NCBI GenBank assembly: GCA_963702165.1
Contig: OY969722.1
Location: forward strand, 744,001 to 808,000
DNA: 64,000 nt
Reading direction: 5' to 3'
Source: Terrimesophilobacter sp963702165
Lineage (GTDB): Bacteria; Actinomycetota; Actinomycetes; Actinomycetales; Microbacteriaceae
Shown piece by piece: positions 34,723 to 43,233 of the stretch (the first letter of the stretch is position 1; each line of letters begins with the position of its first letter). Position numbers and translations under genes: made by a program. The notes under the pieces are model-generated. The model was given only the letters and a program-made list of their open reading frames with translations, was not told where the DNA came from and searched no databases.

Positions 34723-35052
34723 TCAGATCGCGAAGCCCAGGGCCCGCATCTGGTCGCGACCGTCGTCGGTGATCTTCTCCGGACCCCACGGCGGCATCCA
34801 GACCCAGTTGATCCGGAACCGCTCGACGATGCCATCGAGCGACTGAGCGGTCTCGTCCTCGATCACGTCGGTGAGCGGGCATCCGGCAGAGGTCAACGTC
34901 ATGCTGATGATGAGCGCATCGTTCTCTTCGTCCCAGCTGAGGTCGTAGATCAGGCCGAGGTCGACGATGTTGACACCCAGTTCGGGGTCTACGACGTCCT
35001 TCAGCGCTTCCTCGACCTGGTCGAAGAGCTTCGGCTCCAGTGCGACAGCCAT
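34723..35052 (-). CDS. sufT: SufT-like metal-sulfur cluster assembly factor (DUF59)
   Basis: A 109-residue MIP18/DUF59 protein: VEEALKDVVDPELGVNIVDL, GLIYDLSW, ISMTLTSAGCPLTDVIEDET and the WVWMPPWGPEKITDDGRDQM end. The single Cys in TSAGCPL is the conserved family cysteine. SufT-type proteins help mature Fe-S proteins. It is the last gene of the leftward suf operon, four bases after sufC. Confidence 0.9.
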   Translation of the reverse strand: MAVALEPKLFDQVEEALKDVVDPELGVNIVDLGLIYDLSWDEENDALIISMTLTSAGCPLTDVIEDETAQSLDGIVERFRINWVWMPPWGPEKITDDGRDQMRALGFAI

Positions 35053-35056
35053 GATG

Positions 35057-35821
35057 TCAGCTTACTTTCGAGGCCGTAACAAAGCGATCGTAACCTTCAT
35101 CCTCGAGCCGGTCGGCGAGTTCAGAGCCGCCCTCCTCCGCGATGCGGCCATCGACGAAGACGTGCACGAAGTCGGGACGGATGTAGCGCAGGATGCGCGT
35201 GTAGTGAGTGATGAGCATCACACCCAGGCCGGTGTTCTCCTTGACCCGGTTCACGCCGTCGGCCACAACGCGCAGCGCGTCGACGTCCAGACCGGAGTCC
35301 GTCTCGTCGAGGATCGCGAACTGCGGCTTCAGCAGTTCGAGCTGCAGGATCTCGTGACGCTTCTTCTCTCCACCGGAGAAGCCCTCGTTCACGTTGCGCT
35401 GTGCGAACGATGAGTCCATGCGCAGCTTCTCCATCGACTCGCGGACTTCCTTGGTCCAGCCGCGGATGGCGGGCGCCTCACCGTCGATTGCGGTCTTGGC
35501 GGTGCGCAGGAAGTTGGTGACCGTGACGCCGGGGATCTCCACCGGGTACTGCATCGCCAGGAACAGTCCCGCGCGAGCGCGCTCGTCGGTGGTCATCGCG
35601 AGCACGTCCTTGCCGTCCAGGGTGATCGAGCCGGATTCGACGTGGTACTTCGGATGTCCGGCGATCGTGTAGGCGAGGGTCGACTTCCCGGAGCCGTTGG
35701 GTCCCATGATCGCGTGGGTCTCACCCGATGCGAGCGAGAGGTCGACTCCGCGCAGGATCGGCAGTGCGCCGTGGTCGGTCTGGACGGATACGTGCAGGTC
35801 CTTGATCTCGAGAACTGCCAT
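35057..35821 (-). CDS. sufC: Fe-S cluster assembly ATPase SufC
   Basis: A 254-residue soluble ABC ATPase partnering SufBD. Walker A is IMGPNGSGKSTLAYTIAG, the signature is GFSGGEKKRHEILQL, Walker B is FAILDETDSGLDVDAL, and the switch His is in GVMLITHYTRILRYI. RAGLFLAMQYPVEIPGVT is a SufC-specific block. It begins five bases after the Rieske-type gene end and is followed by sufT. It provides the energy for scaffold rearrangement. Confidence 0.96.
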   Translation of the reverse strand: MAVLEIKDLHVSVQTDHGALPILRGVDLSLASGETHAIMGPNGSGKSTLAYTIAGHPKYHVESGSITLDGKDVLAMTTDERARAGLFLAMQYPVEIPGVTVTNFLRTAKTAIDGEAPAIRGWTKEVRESMEKLRMDSSFAQRNVNEGFSGGEKKRHEILQLELLKPQFAILDETDSGLDVDALRVVADGVNRVKENTGLGVMLITHYTRILRYIRPDFVHVFVDGRIAEEGGSELADRLEDEGYDRFVTASKVS

Positions 35822-35825
35822 GTCT

Positions 35826-36164
35826 TTACGCTTCTTCCTTCTGGTAGTCAAAGTGCGGGGTTGGGTCGATGTAGACCTCCCCGTCAACGATCTCGATTGT
35901 GAACACCGGAACCGGCTCGTAGGCCGGCAGGGTCAACGCCTTGCCCGTCACAATCGAGAATTTGGAGCCGTGCGCCCAGCACTCCAGGGTGTCGTCCTCG
36001 ACGAAACCCTCGGAGAGCGAGATGTCGCCGTGCGTGCAGGTGTCACCGATGGCGTAGATGTCGCCGGCGGAGTCCTTGACCAGCGCGATCGGGGTGTCGT
36101 CGATGACGACACGTACCGCGCTGTTCACCTCGATGTCGTCCACCGAGCAGACCTTCACGTTCAC
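35826..36164 (-). CDS. Rieske-type non-haem ferredoxin in the suf operon
   Basis: A 112-residue small ferredoxin with a Rieske [2Fe-2S] site: CTHGD...CWAHG supplies two Cys and two His (DTCTHGDISLSEGFVEDDTL, then ECWAHGSKFSIVTGKALTLP). It is usually annotated as a non-haem iron oxygenase ferredoxin subunit, but its constant position between sufD and sufC in actinobacteria suggests an electron-transfer role in Fe-S assembly (inference). GTG 36164 overlaps the sufD stop region by four bases. Confidence 0.9.
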   Translation of the reverse strand: MNVKVCSVDDIEVNSAVRVVIDDTPIALVKDSAGDIYAIGDTCTHGDISLSEGFVEDDTLECWAHGSKFSIVTGKALTLPAYEPVPVFTIEIVDGEVYIDPTPHFDYQKEEA

Positions 36165-37354
36165 TTCGCCGCTCCCTCACCGCGCAGCTCGAGCTCGATG
36201 GCGTCTTCAAGGCGCTGCTCCAGCTCGGGCGAGCCGATCTTCTGGATGATGTCGGACAGGAATCCGCGCACGACAAGTCGACGCGCTTCCTCCTCCGGGA
36301 TGCCCCTGGACTCAAGGTAGAACAGCTGCTCGTCGTCGAACCGGCCGCTGGCGCTCGCGTGCCCGGCACCCGCAATGTCGCCGGTCTCGATCTCGAGGTT
36401 GGGCACGGAATCGGACCGGGTGCCGTCTGTCAGCAGCAGGTTGCGGTTCTCCTCGTAGCTGTCGGTGCCGGTCGCGGTCTGCTGGATGAGCACGTCGCCG
36501 ATCCACACGGACCGCGCATCCGTGCCCTGCAGCGCACCCTTGTAGGTGACGCGGGAACGCGTGTGCGGTGCGTCGTGGTTGATGAAGACCTGATGCTCCA
36601 GGTGCTGCCCGGCGTCGGCAAAGTAGACACCGAACGCCTCGATCTCGCTGCCTTCGCTCGCAAGGTGCACGGACGGGTTGACCCGCACGAGCGACCCGCC
36701 GAGCGACACCGCGACGTGCTTGAGGCTCGCGCCGCGGCCGAGCCGGGCGAAGTGGCTGGCCACGTGCAGCGCGTCATCGTCCCACTCGTGAACGGTGACG
36801 ACGGTGAGCTGAGCGCCCGCATCAAGGATGATCTCGACGTTCTCGTCCAGCTGCGCCGGACCGCTGTTCTCGAGCAGCACCATTCCGCGGCTGTTCTCCT
36901 CCGCGTGGATCACGGTGTGCGCGGCGCGCGGGGTGTCCCCGAGCTCGCTGCGGTCCAAGTGCAGGCGCACTGCCTCGCCGGTGACGGTCACCAGCAGCGC
37001 GTCCTGGAAGTTCGCCCACGCGTTCGCCGACGCAGGCTCCTCCGGGATGCCGGCGCGGCCGATCCGGCTGTCGTCGCGGCCGATCCATTCGATCACCGCG
37101 GCGCCGTCTATCCGCTGCTCGAACGGGTAGCGCGAGCCATCCAGCTCACCGGTGAAGAAGTGACGGATGCGGTCGACCGGGGTGAATTTCCACTCGACCT
37201 CGCGTCCGGTCACCGCCGGGAACGCTTCAGGATCGTACGACTTGAACCGCTCGGAGCGGGTCTGCACGGGAACCGTGCCGTGGTCGTGTTTCAGGGTAGG
37301 GGTTGCTGACGTGTCGATGACTGCCGGAGCGGTCTGGGATGAGGCTGCTGACAT
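36161..37354 (-). CDS. sufD: Fe-S cluster assembly protein SufD
   Basis: A 397-residue scaffold protein forming the SufBC2D complex. The beta-helix core runs through ASLKHVAVSLGGSLVRVNPS, then HDAPHTRSRVTYKGALQGTD, and SDSVPNLEIETGDIAGAGHA, with the family C-terminus ESRGIPEEEARRLVVRGFLS. The conserved His lies in GAGHASASGRFDDEQLFYL. It begins two bases from the sufB end, so the operon order is sufB-sufD-ferredoxin-sufC-sufT. Confidence 0.95.
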   Translation of the reverse strand: MSAASSQTAPAVIDTSATPTLKHDHGTVPVQTRSERFKSYDPEAFPAVTGREVEWKFTPVDRIRHFFTGELDGSRYPFEQRIDGAAVIEWIGRDDSRIGRAGIPEEPASANAWANFQDALLVTVTGEAVRLHLDRSELGDTPRAAHTVIHAEENSRGMVLLENSGPAQLDENVEIILDAGAQLTVVTVHEWDDDALHVASHFARLGRGASLKHVAVSLGGSLVRVNPSVHLASEGSEIEAFGVYFADAGQHLEHQVFINHDAPHTRSRVTYKGALQGTDARSVWIGDVLIQQTATGTDSYEENRNLLLTDGTRSDSVPNLEIETGDIAGAGHASASGRFDDEQLFYLESRGIPEEEARRLVVRGFLSDIIQKIGSPELEQRLEDAIELELRGEGAAK

Positions 37355-37356
37355 TA

Positions 37357-38775
37357 CTAACCGACAGATCCTTCCATGCCCATCTCGATGAGCTTGTTCA
37401 ACTCCATCGCGTACTCCATGGGGAGTTCGCGGGCAATCGGCTCGATGAAGCCGCGCACGATCATCGCCATCGCCTCGTCTTCCGGCATCCCACGGGATTG
37501 CAGGTAGAACAGCTGCTCGGCACTCACCCGTGAGACGGTCGCCTCGTGACCCAGCTCGACGTCATCCTCACGGATGTCGACGGTCGGGTACGTGTCAGAC
37601 CGCGAGATGGTGTCGACGAGCAGCGCATCACAGCGCACCGTGTTCTTCGAGTGGTGTGCGCCCTCGCCGATGCGGACCTCGCCGCGGTAGCCGGAGCGGC
37701 CGCCGCCGCGCGCGATCGACTTGGAGACGATTGACGACTGGGTGTACGGCGCGAGGTGCACCATCTTGGCGCCGGCGTCCTGGTGCTGGCCGGGACCGGC
37801 GAACGCCACCGACAGGGTCTCCCCCTTGGCGTGCTCGCCGACGAGGTAGATCGACGGGTACTTCATGGTCACCTTGGAGCCGATGTTGCCATCCACCCAC
37901 TCCATGGTCGCGCCCTCGTGCGCGACCGCACGCTTGGTGACCAGGTTGTAGACGTTGTTCGACCAGTTCTGGATGGTCGTGTAGCGCACGCGCGCGTTCT
38001 TCTTCACGACGATCTCGACGACCGCGGAGTGCAGCGAGTCCGACTTGTAGATCGGCGCGGTGCAGCCCTCGATGTAGTGCACGTAGCTGCCTTCGTCGGC
38101 GATGATCAGCGTGCGCTCGAACTGGCCCATGTTCTCGGTGTTGATCCGGAAGTAGGCCTGCAGCGGGATCTCCACGTGCACGCCGGGCGGCACGTAGACG
38201 AAGGAACCGCCGGACCAGACCGCGGTGTTCAGTGCGGCGAATTTGTTGTCACCGGACGGGATGACGGTTCCGAAGTATTCGGTGAAGAACTCGGGGTGCT
38301 CCTTGAGCGCGGTGTCGGTGTCCATGAAAATGACACCCTGCGCCTCCAGCTCCTCGTTGATCTTGTGGTAGACCACCTCGGACTCGTACTGCGCGGCAAC
38401 GCCCGCGACGAGGCGCTGCTTCTCCGCCTCCGGGATGCCGAGCCGGTCGTAGGTGTTCTTGATGTCGTCGGGCAGGTCCTCCCACGACGTGGCCTGCTTC
38501 TCGGTCGACCGCACGAAGTACTTGATGTTGTCGAAGTCGATGTCGGAGAGGTCGGCACCCCAGGTCGGCATCGGCTTCTTCTCAAACAGCGAAAGAGCCT
38601 TCAGACGCGTCTTGAGCATCCACTCGGATTCGTCCTTGAGTTTCGAGATGTTCTCGACCACTTGGGGTGACAGTCCACGCTGAGCGGTGGCACCGGCGTC
38701 ATCCGAGTCCGCCCAGCCGAATTCGTAGACCCCGAGGCTCTCGAGTTCTGGGCGGTCGATCAGGACGTCTGACAT
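37357..38775 (-). CDS. sufB: Fe-S cluster assembly protein SufB
   Basis: A 472-residue scaffold protein. ATG 38775 was chosen because GAGG lies at good spacing, rather than the ATG six bases upstream. Key regions: KKPMPTWGADLSDIDFDNIK, ALNTAVWSGGSFVYVPPGVH, SYVHYIEGCTAPIYKSDSLH (conserved Cys), TYPTVDIREDDVELGHEATV and QLFYLQSRGMPEDEAMAMIV. No intein is inserted, unlike many mycobacterial SufB proteins. No sufR is seen upstream; ctaA is divergent instead. Confidence 0.96.
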   Translation of the reverse strand: MSDVLIDRPELESLGVYEFGWADSDDAGATAQRGLSPQVVENISKLKDESEWMLKTRLKALSLFEKKPMPTWGADLSDIDFDNIKYFVRSTEKQATSWEDLPDDIKNTYDRLGIPEAEKQRLVAGVAAQYESEVVYHKINEELEAQGVIFMDTDTALKEHPEFFTEYFGTVIPSGDNKFAALNTAVWSGGSFVYVPPGVHVEIPLQAYFRINTENMGQFERTLIIADEGSYVHYIEGCTAPIYKSDSLHSAVVEIVVKKNARVRYTTIQNWSNNVYNLVTKRAVAHEGATMEWVDGNIGSKVTMKYPSIYLVGEHAKGETLSVAFAGPGQHQDAGAKMVHLAPYTQSSIVSKSIARGGGRSGYRGEVRIGEGAHHSKNTVRCDALLVDTISRSDTYPTVDIREDDVELGHEATVSRVSAEQLFYLQSRGMPEDEAMAMIVRGFIEPIARELPMEYAMELNKLIEMGMEGSVG

Positions 38776-39048
38776 GCTCATACCTCTTTCACTGCGCCGC
38801 GGTTGGTGCTTCAAAGACAACCCGCGGCACTGTCATCTCATTCCCAATAAAGCGGACGCACTCAGAAGCCGCTTGCGCGGCGTGCTACGTGCTTAGACTG
38901 GGCGAAGGTCCAGGCATCTGTGCCAGGCCACGCGCGCTGGATTACGTCCAGCCGGCTGTTGCCCCTTCGATTCGCTCAATTCTACAGGGGTGGGCCGCGA
39001 ATACCAGTGATCCGCAGGGCGCGCACAGTTCGCAGTAGGAGAACACCC
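38776..39048. other. Divergent intergenic region between sufB and ctaA
   Basis: A 273-base gap with no gene found. A possible ctaA promoter is TTGCGC (38873-38878) with TAGACT (38894-38899), but the 15-base spacer is short. I see no clear RirA/SufR-like inverted repeat and no riboswitch. Confidence 0.35.
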
Positions 39049-40029
39049 GTGACAGGAACGACCGACCGCATGGCACCAACCGAGCGGAGCGTGTCAGCGC
39101 TGCTCATGCCAAGCAGCATCCGCCGCAGCACCTTCGTGCTGGCCTGGCTCAATTTCATCGCCGAGACCCTCATCATCGCGACCGGCGGCGCGGTGCGGCT
39201 GACCGGATCCGGGCTCGGCTGCCCGACCTGGCCGACCTGCACGCCCGATTCCCTCATTCCGACGCCCGAGATGGGCATCCACGGCTTCATCGAGTTCGGC
39301 AACCGTACGATGACCGGCCTTGTCGGCATCATCGCCGTGCTGGTGCTGCTGCAGGTGCTCCGGATGCGGCGCGAGCGCCGCGACCTGTTCACGCTCGCCC
39401 TGATCGTTGTGCTGGGCGTCGTCGCGCAGGCGTTTGTCGGCGGGATCACCGTGTGGACCGGGCTGAACCCGTTCATCGTCGGCTTCCACTACGTGGCGTC
39501 GCTGGCCCTGGTCTGCGTCACGGCCGCGTTCCTGGTGCGGCTGTACTCCCCCGTCGGCACGCGCGAGCGGGTGGTGCCGCGCTGGTACGCGATCCTCGCG
39601 CACGCCACGTCGCTGGCTCTCGCGTTGACCATCGCGTTCGGGATCGCGACCACCGCATCCGGACCGCACTCCGGTGACGTGACGGCCGGGCGCTCCGGCT
39701 TCGACGCTGAACTGCTGCAGCATGTGCACGCGTGGCCCAGCTACGTCATGTTCGCCCTGACCGTGGTGCTGGTCATCGGAGCGGTCGCCCGCCGGTTGGC
39801 GGTCGCGCCGTGGATGCTGGCGCTGCTCGCTATCGAACTGGTGCAGATCGCGGTTGGCCTCTACCAGGCGCGCAACGGCCTGCCACCGGTGTTCGTCGGC
39901 CTGCACATGGTGCTCGCGGCGCTGATGGCCGCGACCATGACGGTGGCGCTGATGAAGCTGAAGGCGGTGCCCGCTCAGAACGGGAGCAGCGGGTCGATCC
40001 CCACCGCGACGAACACCAGCGTCAAGTAG
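39049..40029 (+). CDS. ctaA: Haem A synthase (CtaA/Cox15 family)
   Basis: A 326-residue membrane protein that oxidises haem O to haem A. About eight helices are visible; the conserved block FIAETLIIATGGAVRLTGSG with GLGCPTWPTC sits in the first loop. FGNRTMTGLVGIIAVLVLL and LNPFIVGFHYVASLALV hold conserved histidines, and ELLQHVHAWPSYVMF with GLHMVLAALMAATMTV holds the C-terminal ones. Start GTG 39049 with AGGAGA just upstream. Its 3' end overlaps ctaB by 55 bases in the opposite strand. Confidence 0.93.
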   Translation: MTGTTDRMAPTERSVSALLMPSSIRRSTFVLAWLNFIAETLIIATGGAVRLTGSGLGCPTWPTCTPDSLIPTPEMGIHGFIEFGNRTMTGLVGIIAVLVLLQVLRMRRERRDLFTLALIVVLGVVAQAFVGGITVWTGLNPFIVGFHYVASLALVCVTAAFLVRLYSPVGTRERVVPRWYAILAHATSLALALTIAFGIATTASGPHSGDVTAGRSGFDAELLQHVHAWPSYVMFALTVVLVIGAVARRLAVAPWMLALLAIELVQIAVGLYQARNGLPPVFVGLHMVLAALMAATMTVALMKLKAVPAQNGSSGSIPTATNTSVK

Positions 40030-40892
40030 GTGATCGACGCGTGGAACACACGCATCGGGCTGCCCTCCTGGCCTCGAATGGCCTTGGAGTACAGCGCGTG
40101 CGACTCGTAGATGAACCACGCGCCTGACAGCAGCGCGATACCGGTGTAGAAGAAGCCCATTCCGGCAACCGGAACCAGCAGCAGCGAGCACGCGACCGTC
40201 GCCCAGGCGTACAGGACGACCTGCAGCCCGACCGTGGTGCGCCCGGCGATCGCGCCGAGCATCGGCACCTCCGCCGCGTTGTAGTCGTCGCTGTAGCGCA
40301 TCGACAGCGGCCAGTAGTGCGGCGGGGTCCACAGGAAGACGATGCCGAACAGGATGATGGGTGCCCAGTCCAGCGATCCGGTGACAGCGGCCCAGCCCAC
40401 CAGCACAGGCATGCACCCGGCGATGCCGCCCCAGATGATGTTCTGCGAGGTGCGGCGCTTCAGCCACAGCGTGTAGACGAGCACGTAGAACGCGTTGCCT
40501 GCTGCTGCCAGCGCGGCGGCGACCCAGTTGACGGCGAACCCGAGCAGCAGGGTCGAGATCACGGCGAGCACCGAGGCGAAGACGAGCGCCTGACGGTCGG
40601 TCAGCTCACCGGTCACCAGCGGGCGGTGGCTGGTGCGCTTCATCACCCGGTCGATGTCGCGGTCGAAGTAACAATTGAACGCGCCAGCGGATCCGGCGCT
40701 GAGCGCCCCGCCGACGAGCGTCCACAGCACGAGCCAGAGGTTTGGAAGCCCCTGCGCGGCGAGGAACATCACCGGAATGGTGGTCACCAACAACAGCTCG
40801 ATGATGCGCGGTTTGGTGAGCGAGACGTACGCCTTCACCTTTCGGCCGAAGGCGGATCCGCCCTGCTTGCGCGTCAGTACCGCCGTGTCCAT
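39975..40892 (-). CDS. ctaB: Protohaem IX farnesyltransferase (haem O synthase)
   Basis: A 305-residue UbiA-type prenyltransferase transferring a farnesyl group to haem B. The first Asp-rich motif is AGAFNCYFDRDIDRVMKRT and the second lies in SMRYSDDYNAAEVPML. LTKPRIIELLLVTTIPVMFL and GIVFLWTPPHYWPLSMRY are CtaB signatures; eight to nine hydrophobic helices are visible. It converges on ctaA with an unusually large 55-base antisense overlap and is divergent from tkt. Confidence 0.95.
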   Translation of the reverse strand: MDTAVLTRKQGGSAFGRKVKAYVSLTKPRIIELLLVTTIPVMFLAAQGLPNLWLVLWTLVGGALSAGSAGAFNCYFDRDIDRVMKRTSHRPLVTGELTDRQALVFASVLAVISTLLLGFAVNWVAAALAAAGNAFYVLVYTLWLKRRTSQNIIWGGIAGCMPVLVGWAAVTGSLDWAPIILFGIVFLWTPPHYWPLSMRYSDDYNAAEVPMLGAIAGRTTVGLQVVLYAWATVACSLLLVPVAGMGFFYTGIALLSGAWFIYESHALYSKAIRGQEGSPMRVFHASITYLTLVFVAVGIDPLLPF

Positions 40893-41117
40893 TGCCCCTC
40901 GGTTTGCCTAGAAAATGACCTGATTACGAGTCTAGGCGACGGGCGCCGCATGCTTGCGTCACGCTGAGAGCCGCAAGAGTGAGGTTGCCTATACTGGGCA
41001 AAGCTTGCCATGCCGCGCGCCTGCGAGGGTGCGGCCCCTGTCGCTGACGACGGGCGAGCGGTTCCCCGCACGATAACTGTCGTGCACCGTCACAACGTAC
41101 AGAAGGAAATCGACGCA

Positions 41118-43208
41118 ATGGCAGCACTCCAGTGGGATTCGATCGACGATCGTGCGGTTGACACGGCTCGCGTGCTCGCCGCCGATGCCGTCGAGAAGGT
41201 CGGCAACGGGCATCCGGGAACCGCGATGAGCCTCGCACCGGCCGCGTACCTGCTGTACCAGAAGGTCATGCAGACCGACCCGTCGGACCCGCACTGGGTC
41301 GGCCGCGACCGCTTCATCCTCTCAGCCGGCCACACCAGCCTCACCCAGTACGTGCAGCTCTACCTGGGCGGGCACGGTCTCGAGCTGGACGACCTGAAGG
41401 CGCTGCGCACGTGGGGTTCGAAGACCCCCGGCCACCCCGAGTTCGGCCACACCGCCGGCGTCGAGATCACCACAGGCCCGCTCGGGCAGGGCATCTCCTC
41501 CGCGGTGGGCTTCGCCTACGCCGCGCGGTACGAGCGGGGGCTGTTCGACCCGGATGCGCCGACCGGCGAGAGCCCGTTCGACCACTTCATCTACGTGATC
41601 GCCAGCGACGGCGACCTGCAGGAGGGCGTCAGCTCGGAGGCCAGCTCGCTGGCCGGACACCAGGAGCTCGGAAACCTGGTGGTCATCTACGACAGCAACG
41701 AGATCTCGATCGAGGACGACACGGATGTCGCGTTCACCGAGGATGTTGCCGCCCGCTATGAGGCGTACCACTGGCACGTGCAGACCGTCGACTGGCGCAA
41801 GACCGGCGACTACACCGAGGACGTGCGGGCCCTCTACGACGCGATCGAGGCGGCCAAGGCGGAGACCGACCGCCCGTCGATGATCGTGCTGCGCACCATC
41901 ATCGGCTGGCCGGCACCTAACAAGCAGAACACCGGCAAGATCCACGGCTCTGCGCTCGGCGCCGACGAGCTCGCGGCCGTGAAGAAGGTGCTCGACTTCG
42001 ACCCGGAGCAGTCCTTCGTGGTCGAGGACGCGGTTCTCGAGCGCACCCGCGGCGCAATCGAGCGTGGCCGGGGCGCACACGACGCCTGGCAGCAGCGGTT
42101 CGACGCGTGGGCCGCGGCCAACCCGGAGCGGAAAGCGCTGTTCGACCGTCTCGAGGCCGGAGAGCTGCCCGACGGCATCGTCGACGCGCTTCCGATTTTC
42201 GAGCCGGGCAAGGACGTCTCCACCCGAGCGGCATCCGGCAAGGTGCTGAACGCGCTGGCCGGCCTGCTGCCGGAGTTGTGGGGCGGCTCGGCCGACCTGG
42301 CAGAGTCGAACAACACCACCATCGAGGGTGCGCAGTCGTTCATTCCCGCCGAGCATTCGACGCGCGAGTGGAAGGGCGACCGGTACGGGCGCGTGCTGCA
42401 CTTCGGCATCCGCGAGCACGCGATGGGCGCGATCGTCAACGGCATCGTGCTGCACGGCAAGACCCGCGCCTACGGCGGTACGTTCCTGATCTTCAGCGAC
42501 TACATGCGCCCAGCGGTGCGCATCGCCGCGCTCATGCGGATCCCTTCGCTGTACGTCTGGACGCACGATTCGGTCGCCCTCGGCGGCGACGGCCCGACGC
42601 ACCAGCCGATCGAGCACCTGTGGGCGCTGCGCGCGATCCCGGGTCTCGACGTTGTGCGGCCCGCGGATGCCAACGAGGTCGCGTGGGCGTGGAAGCACAT
42701 GCTCGAGAGGCGCGGCGGCCCGGCCGGGATCGCGCTCAGCAGGCAGAACCTGCCGGTATTCGAACGCGGCGACGGCGAAGCATCCGGTGACACCCTCGCC
42801 TCGGCGGCCGGTGTCGAGAAGGGTGCCTACGTGCTCGCCGACGCCCCGGACGGCAACCCAGACGTGATCATCATCGCAACCGGCTCCGAGGTGCAGTTCG
42901 CCCTCGACGCCCGCGAGACGTTGAAGGCCGACGGCGTGAACGCCCGCGTGGTGTCGGCACCCTGCCTCGAGTGGTTCGCGGAGCAGAGCGCCGAGTACCG
43001 CGAAGCGGTGCTTCCGGCGTCTGTCACCGCGCGCGTGTCGGTGGAGGCCGGTCTGGCCCTCGGCTGGCGCAACTACATCGGTGATCGCGGCCGCAGCGTC
43101 TCGATCGAGCACTTCGGCGCCTCGGCCGACTACGAGACCCTCTACCGCGAGTTCGGCATGACCGCCGACCACGTCGTGACGGCAGCCAAGGAATCGCTGG
43201 CCGCGTAG
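41118..43208 (+). CDS. tkt: Transketolase
   Basis: A 696-residue thiamine diphosphate enzyme of the non-oxidative pentose phosphate pathway. MAALQWDSIDDRAVDTARVL starts the protein, GNGHPGTAMSLAPAAYLLYQ follows, and the TPP motif is IASDGDLQEGVSSEASSLAG through NLVVIYDSNEISIEDDTDV. The pyrimidine domain has GIREHAMGAIVNGIVLHGKT and the C-terminal domain has VSIEHFGASADYETLYREFG. GAAGGAAA lies 11 bases upstream of ATG 41118. It heads the operon tkt-tal-pgi-zwf-opcA-pgl. TATACT at 40990-40995 may be its -10. Confidence 0.96.
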   Translation: MAALQWDSIDDRAVDTARVLAADAVEKVGNGHPGTAMSLAPAAYLLYQKVMQTDPSDPHWVGRDRFILSAGHTSLTQYVQLYLGGHGLELDDLKALRTWGSKTPGHPEFGHTAGVEITTGPLGQGISSAVGFAYAARYERGLFDPDAPTGESPFDHFIYVIASDGDLQEGVSSEASSLAGHQELGNLVVIYDSNEISIEDDTDVAFTEDVAARYEAYHWHVQTVDWRKTGDYTEDVRALYDAIEAAKAETDRPSMIVLRTIIGWPAPNKQNTGKIHGSALGADELAAVKKVLDFDPEQSFVVEDAVLERTRGAIERGRGAHDAWQQRFDAWAAANPERKALFDRLEAGELPDGIVDALPIFEPGKDVSTRAASGKVLNALAGLLPELWGGSADLAESNNTTIEGAQSFIPAEHSTREWKGDRYGRVLHFGIREHAMGAIVNGIVLHGKTRAYGGTFLIFSDYMRPAVRIAALMRIPSLYVWTHDSVALGGDGPTHQPIEHLWALRAIPGLDVVRPADANEVAWAWKHMLERRGGPAGIALSRQNLPVFERGDGEASGDTLASAAGVEKGAYVLADAPDGNPDVIIIATGSEVQFALDARETLKADGVNARVVSAPCLEWFAEQSAEYREAVLPASVTARVSVEAGLALGWRNYIGDRGRSVSIEHFGASADYETLYREFGMTADHVVTAAKESLAA

Positions 43209-43233
43209 GGCGTCCGGCAGGAAGAAGAAAAAA

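Noticed and set aside
38776..39048. Riboswitch or small RNA between sufB and ctaA
   Set aside because: No conserved structured leader could be recognised by eye.
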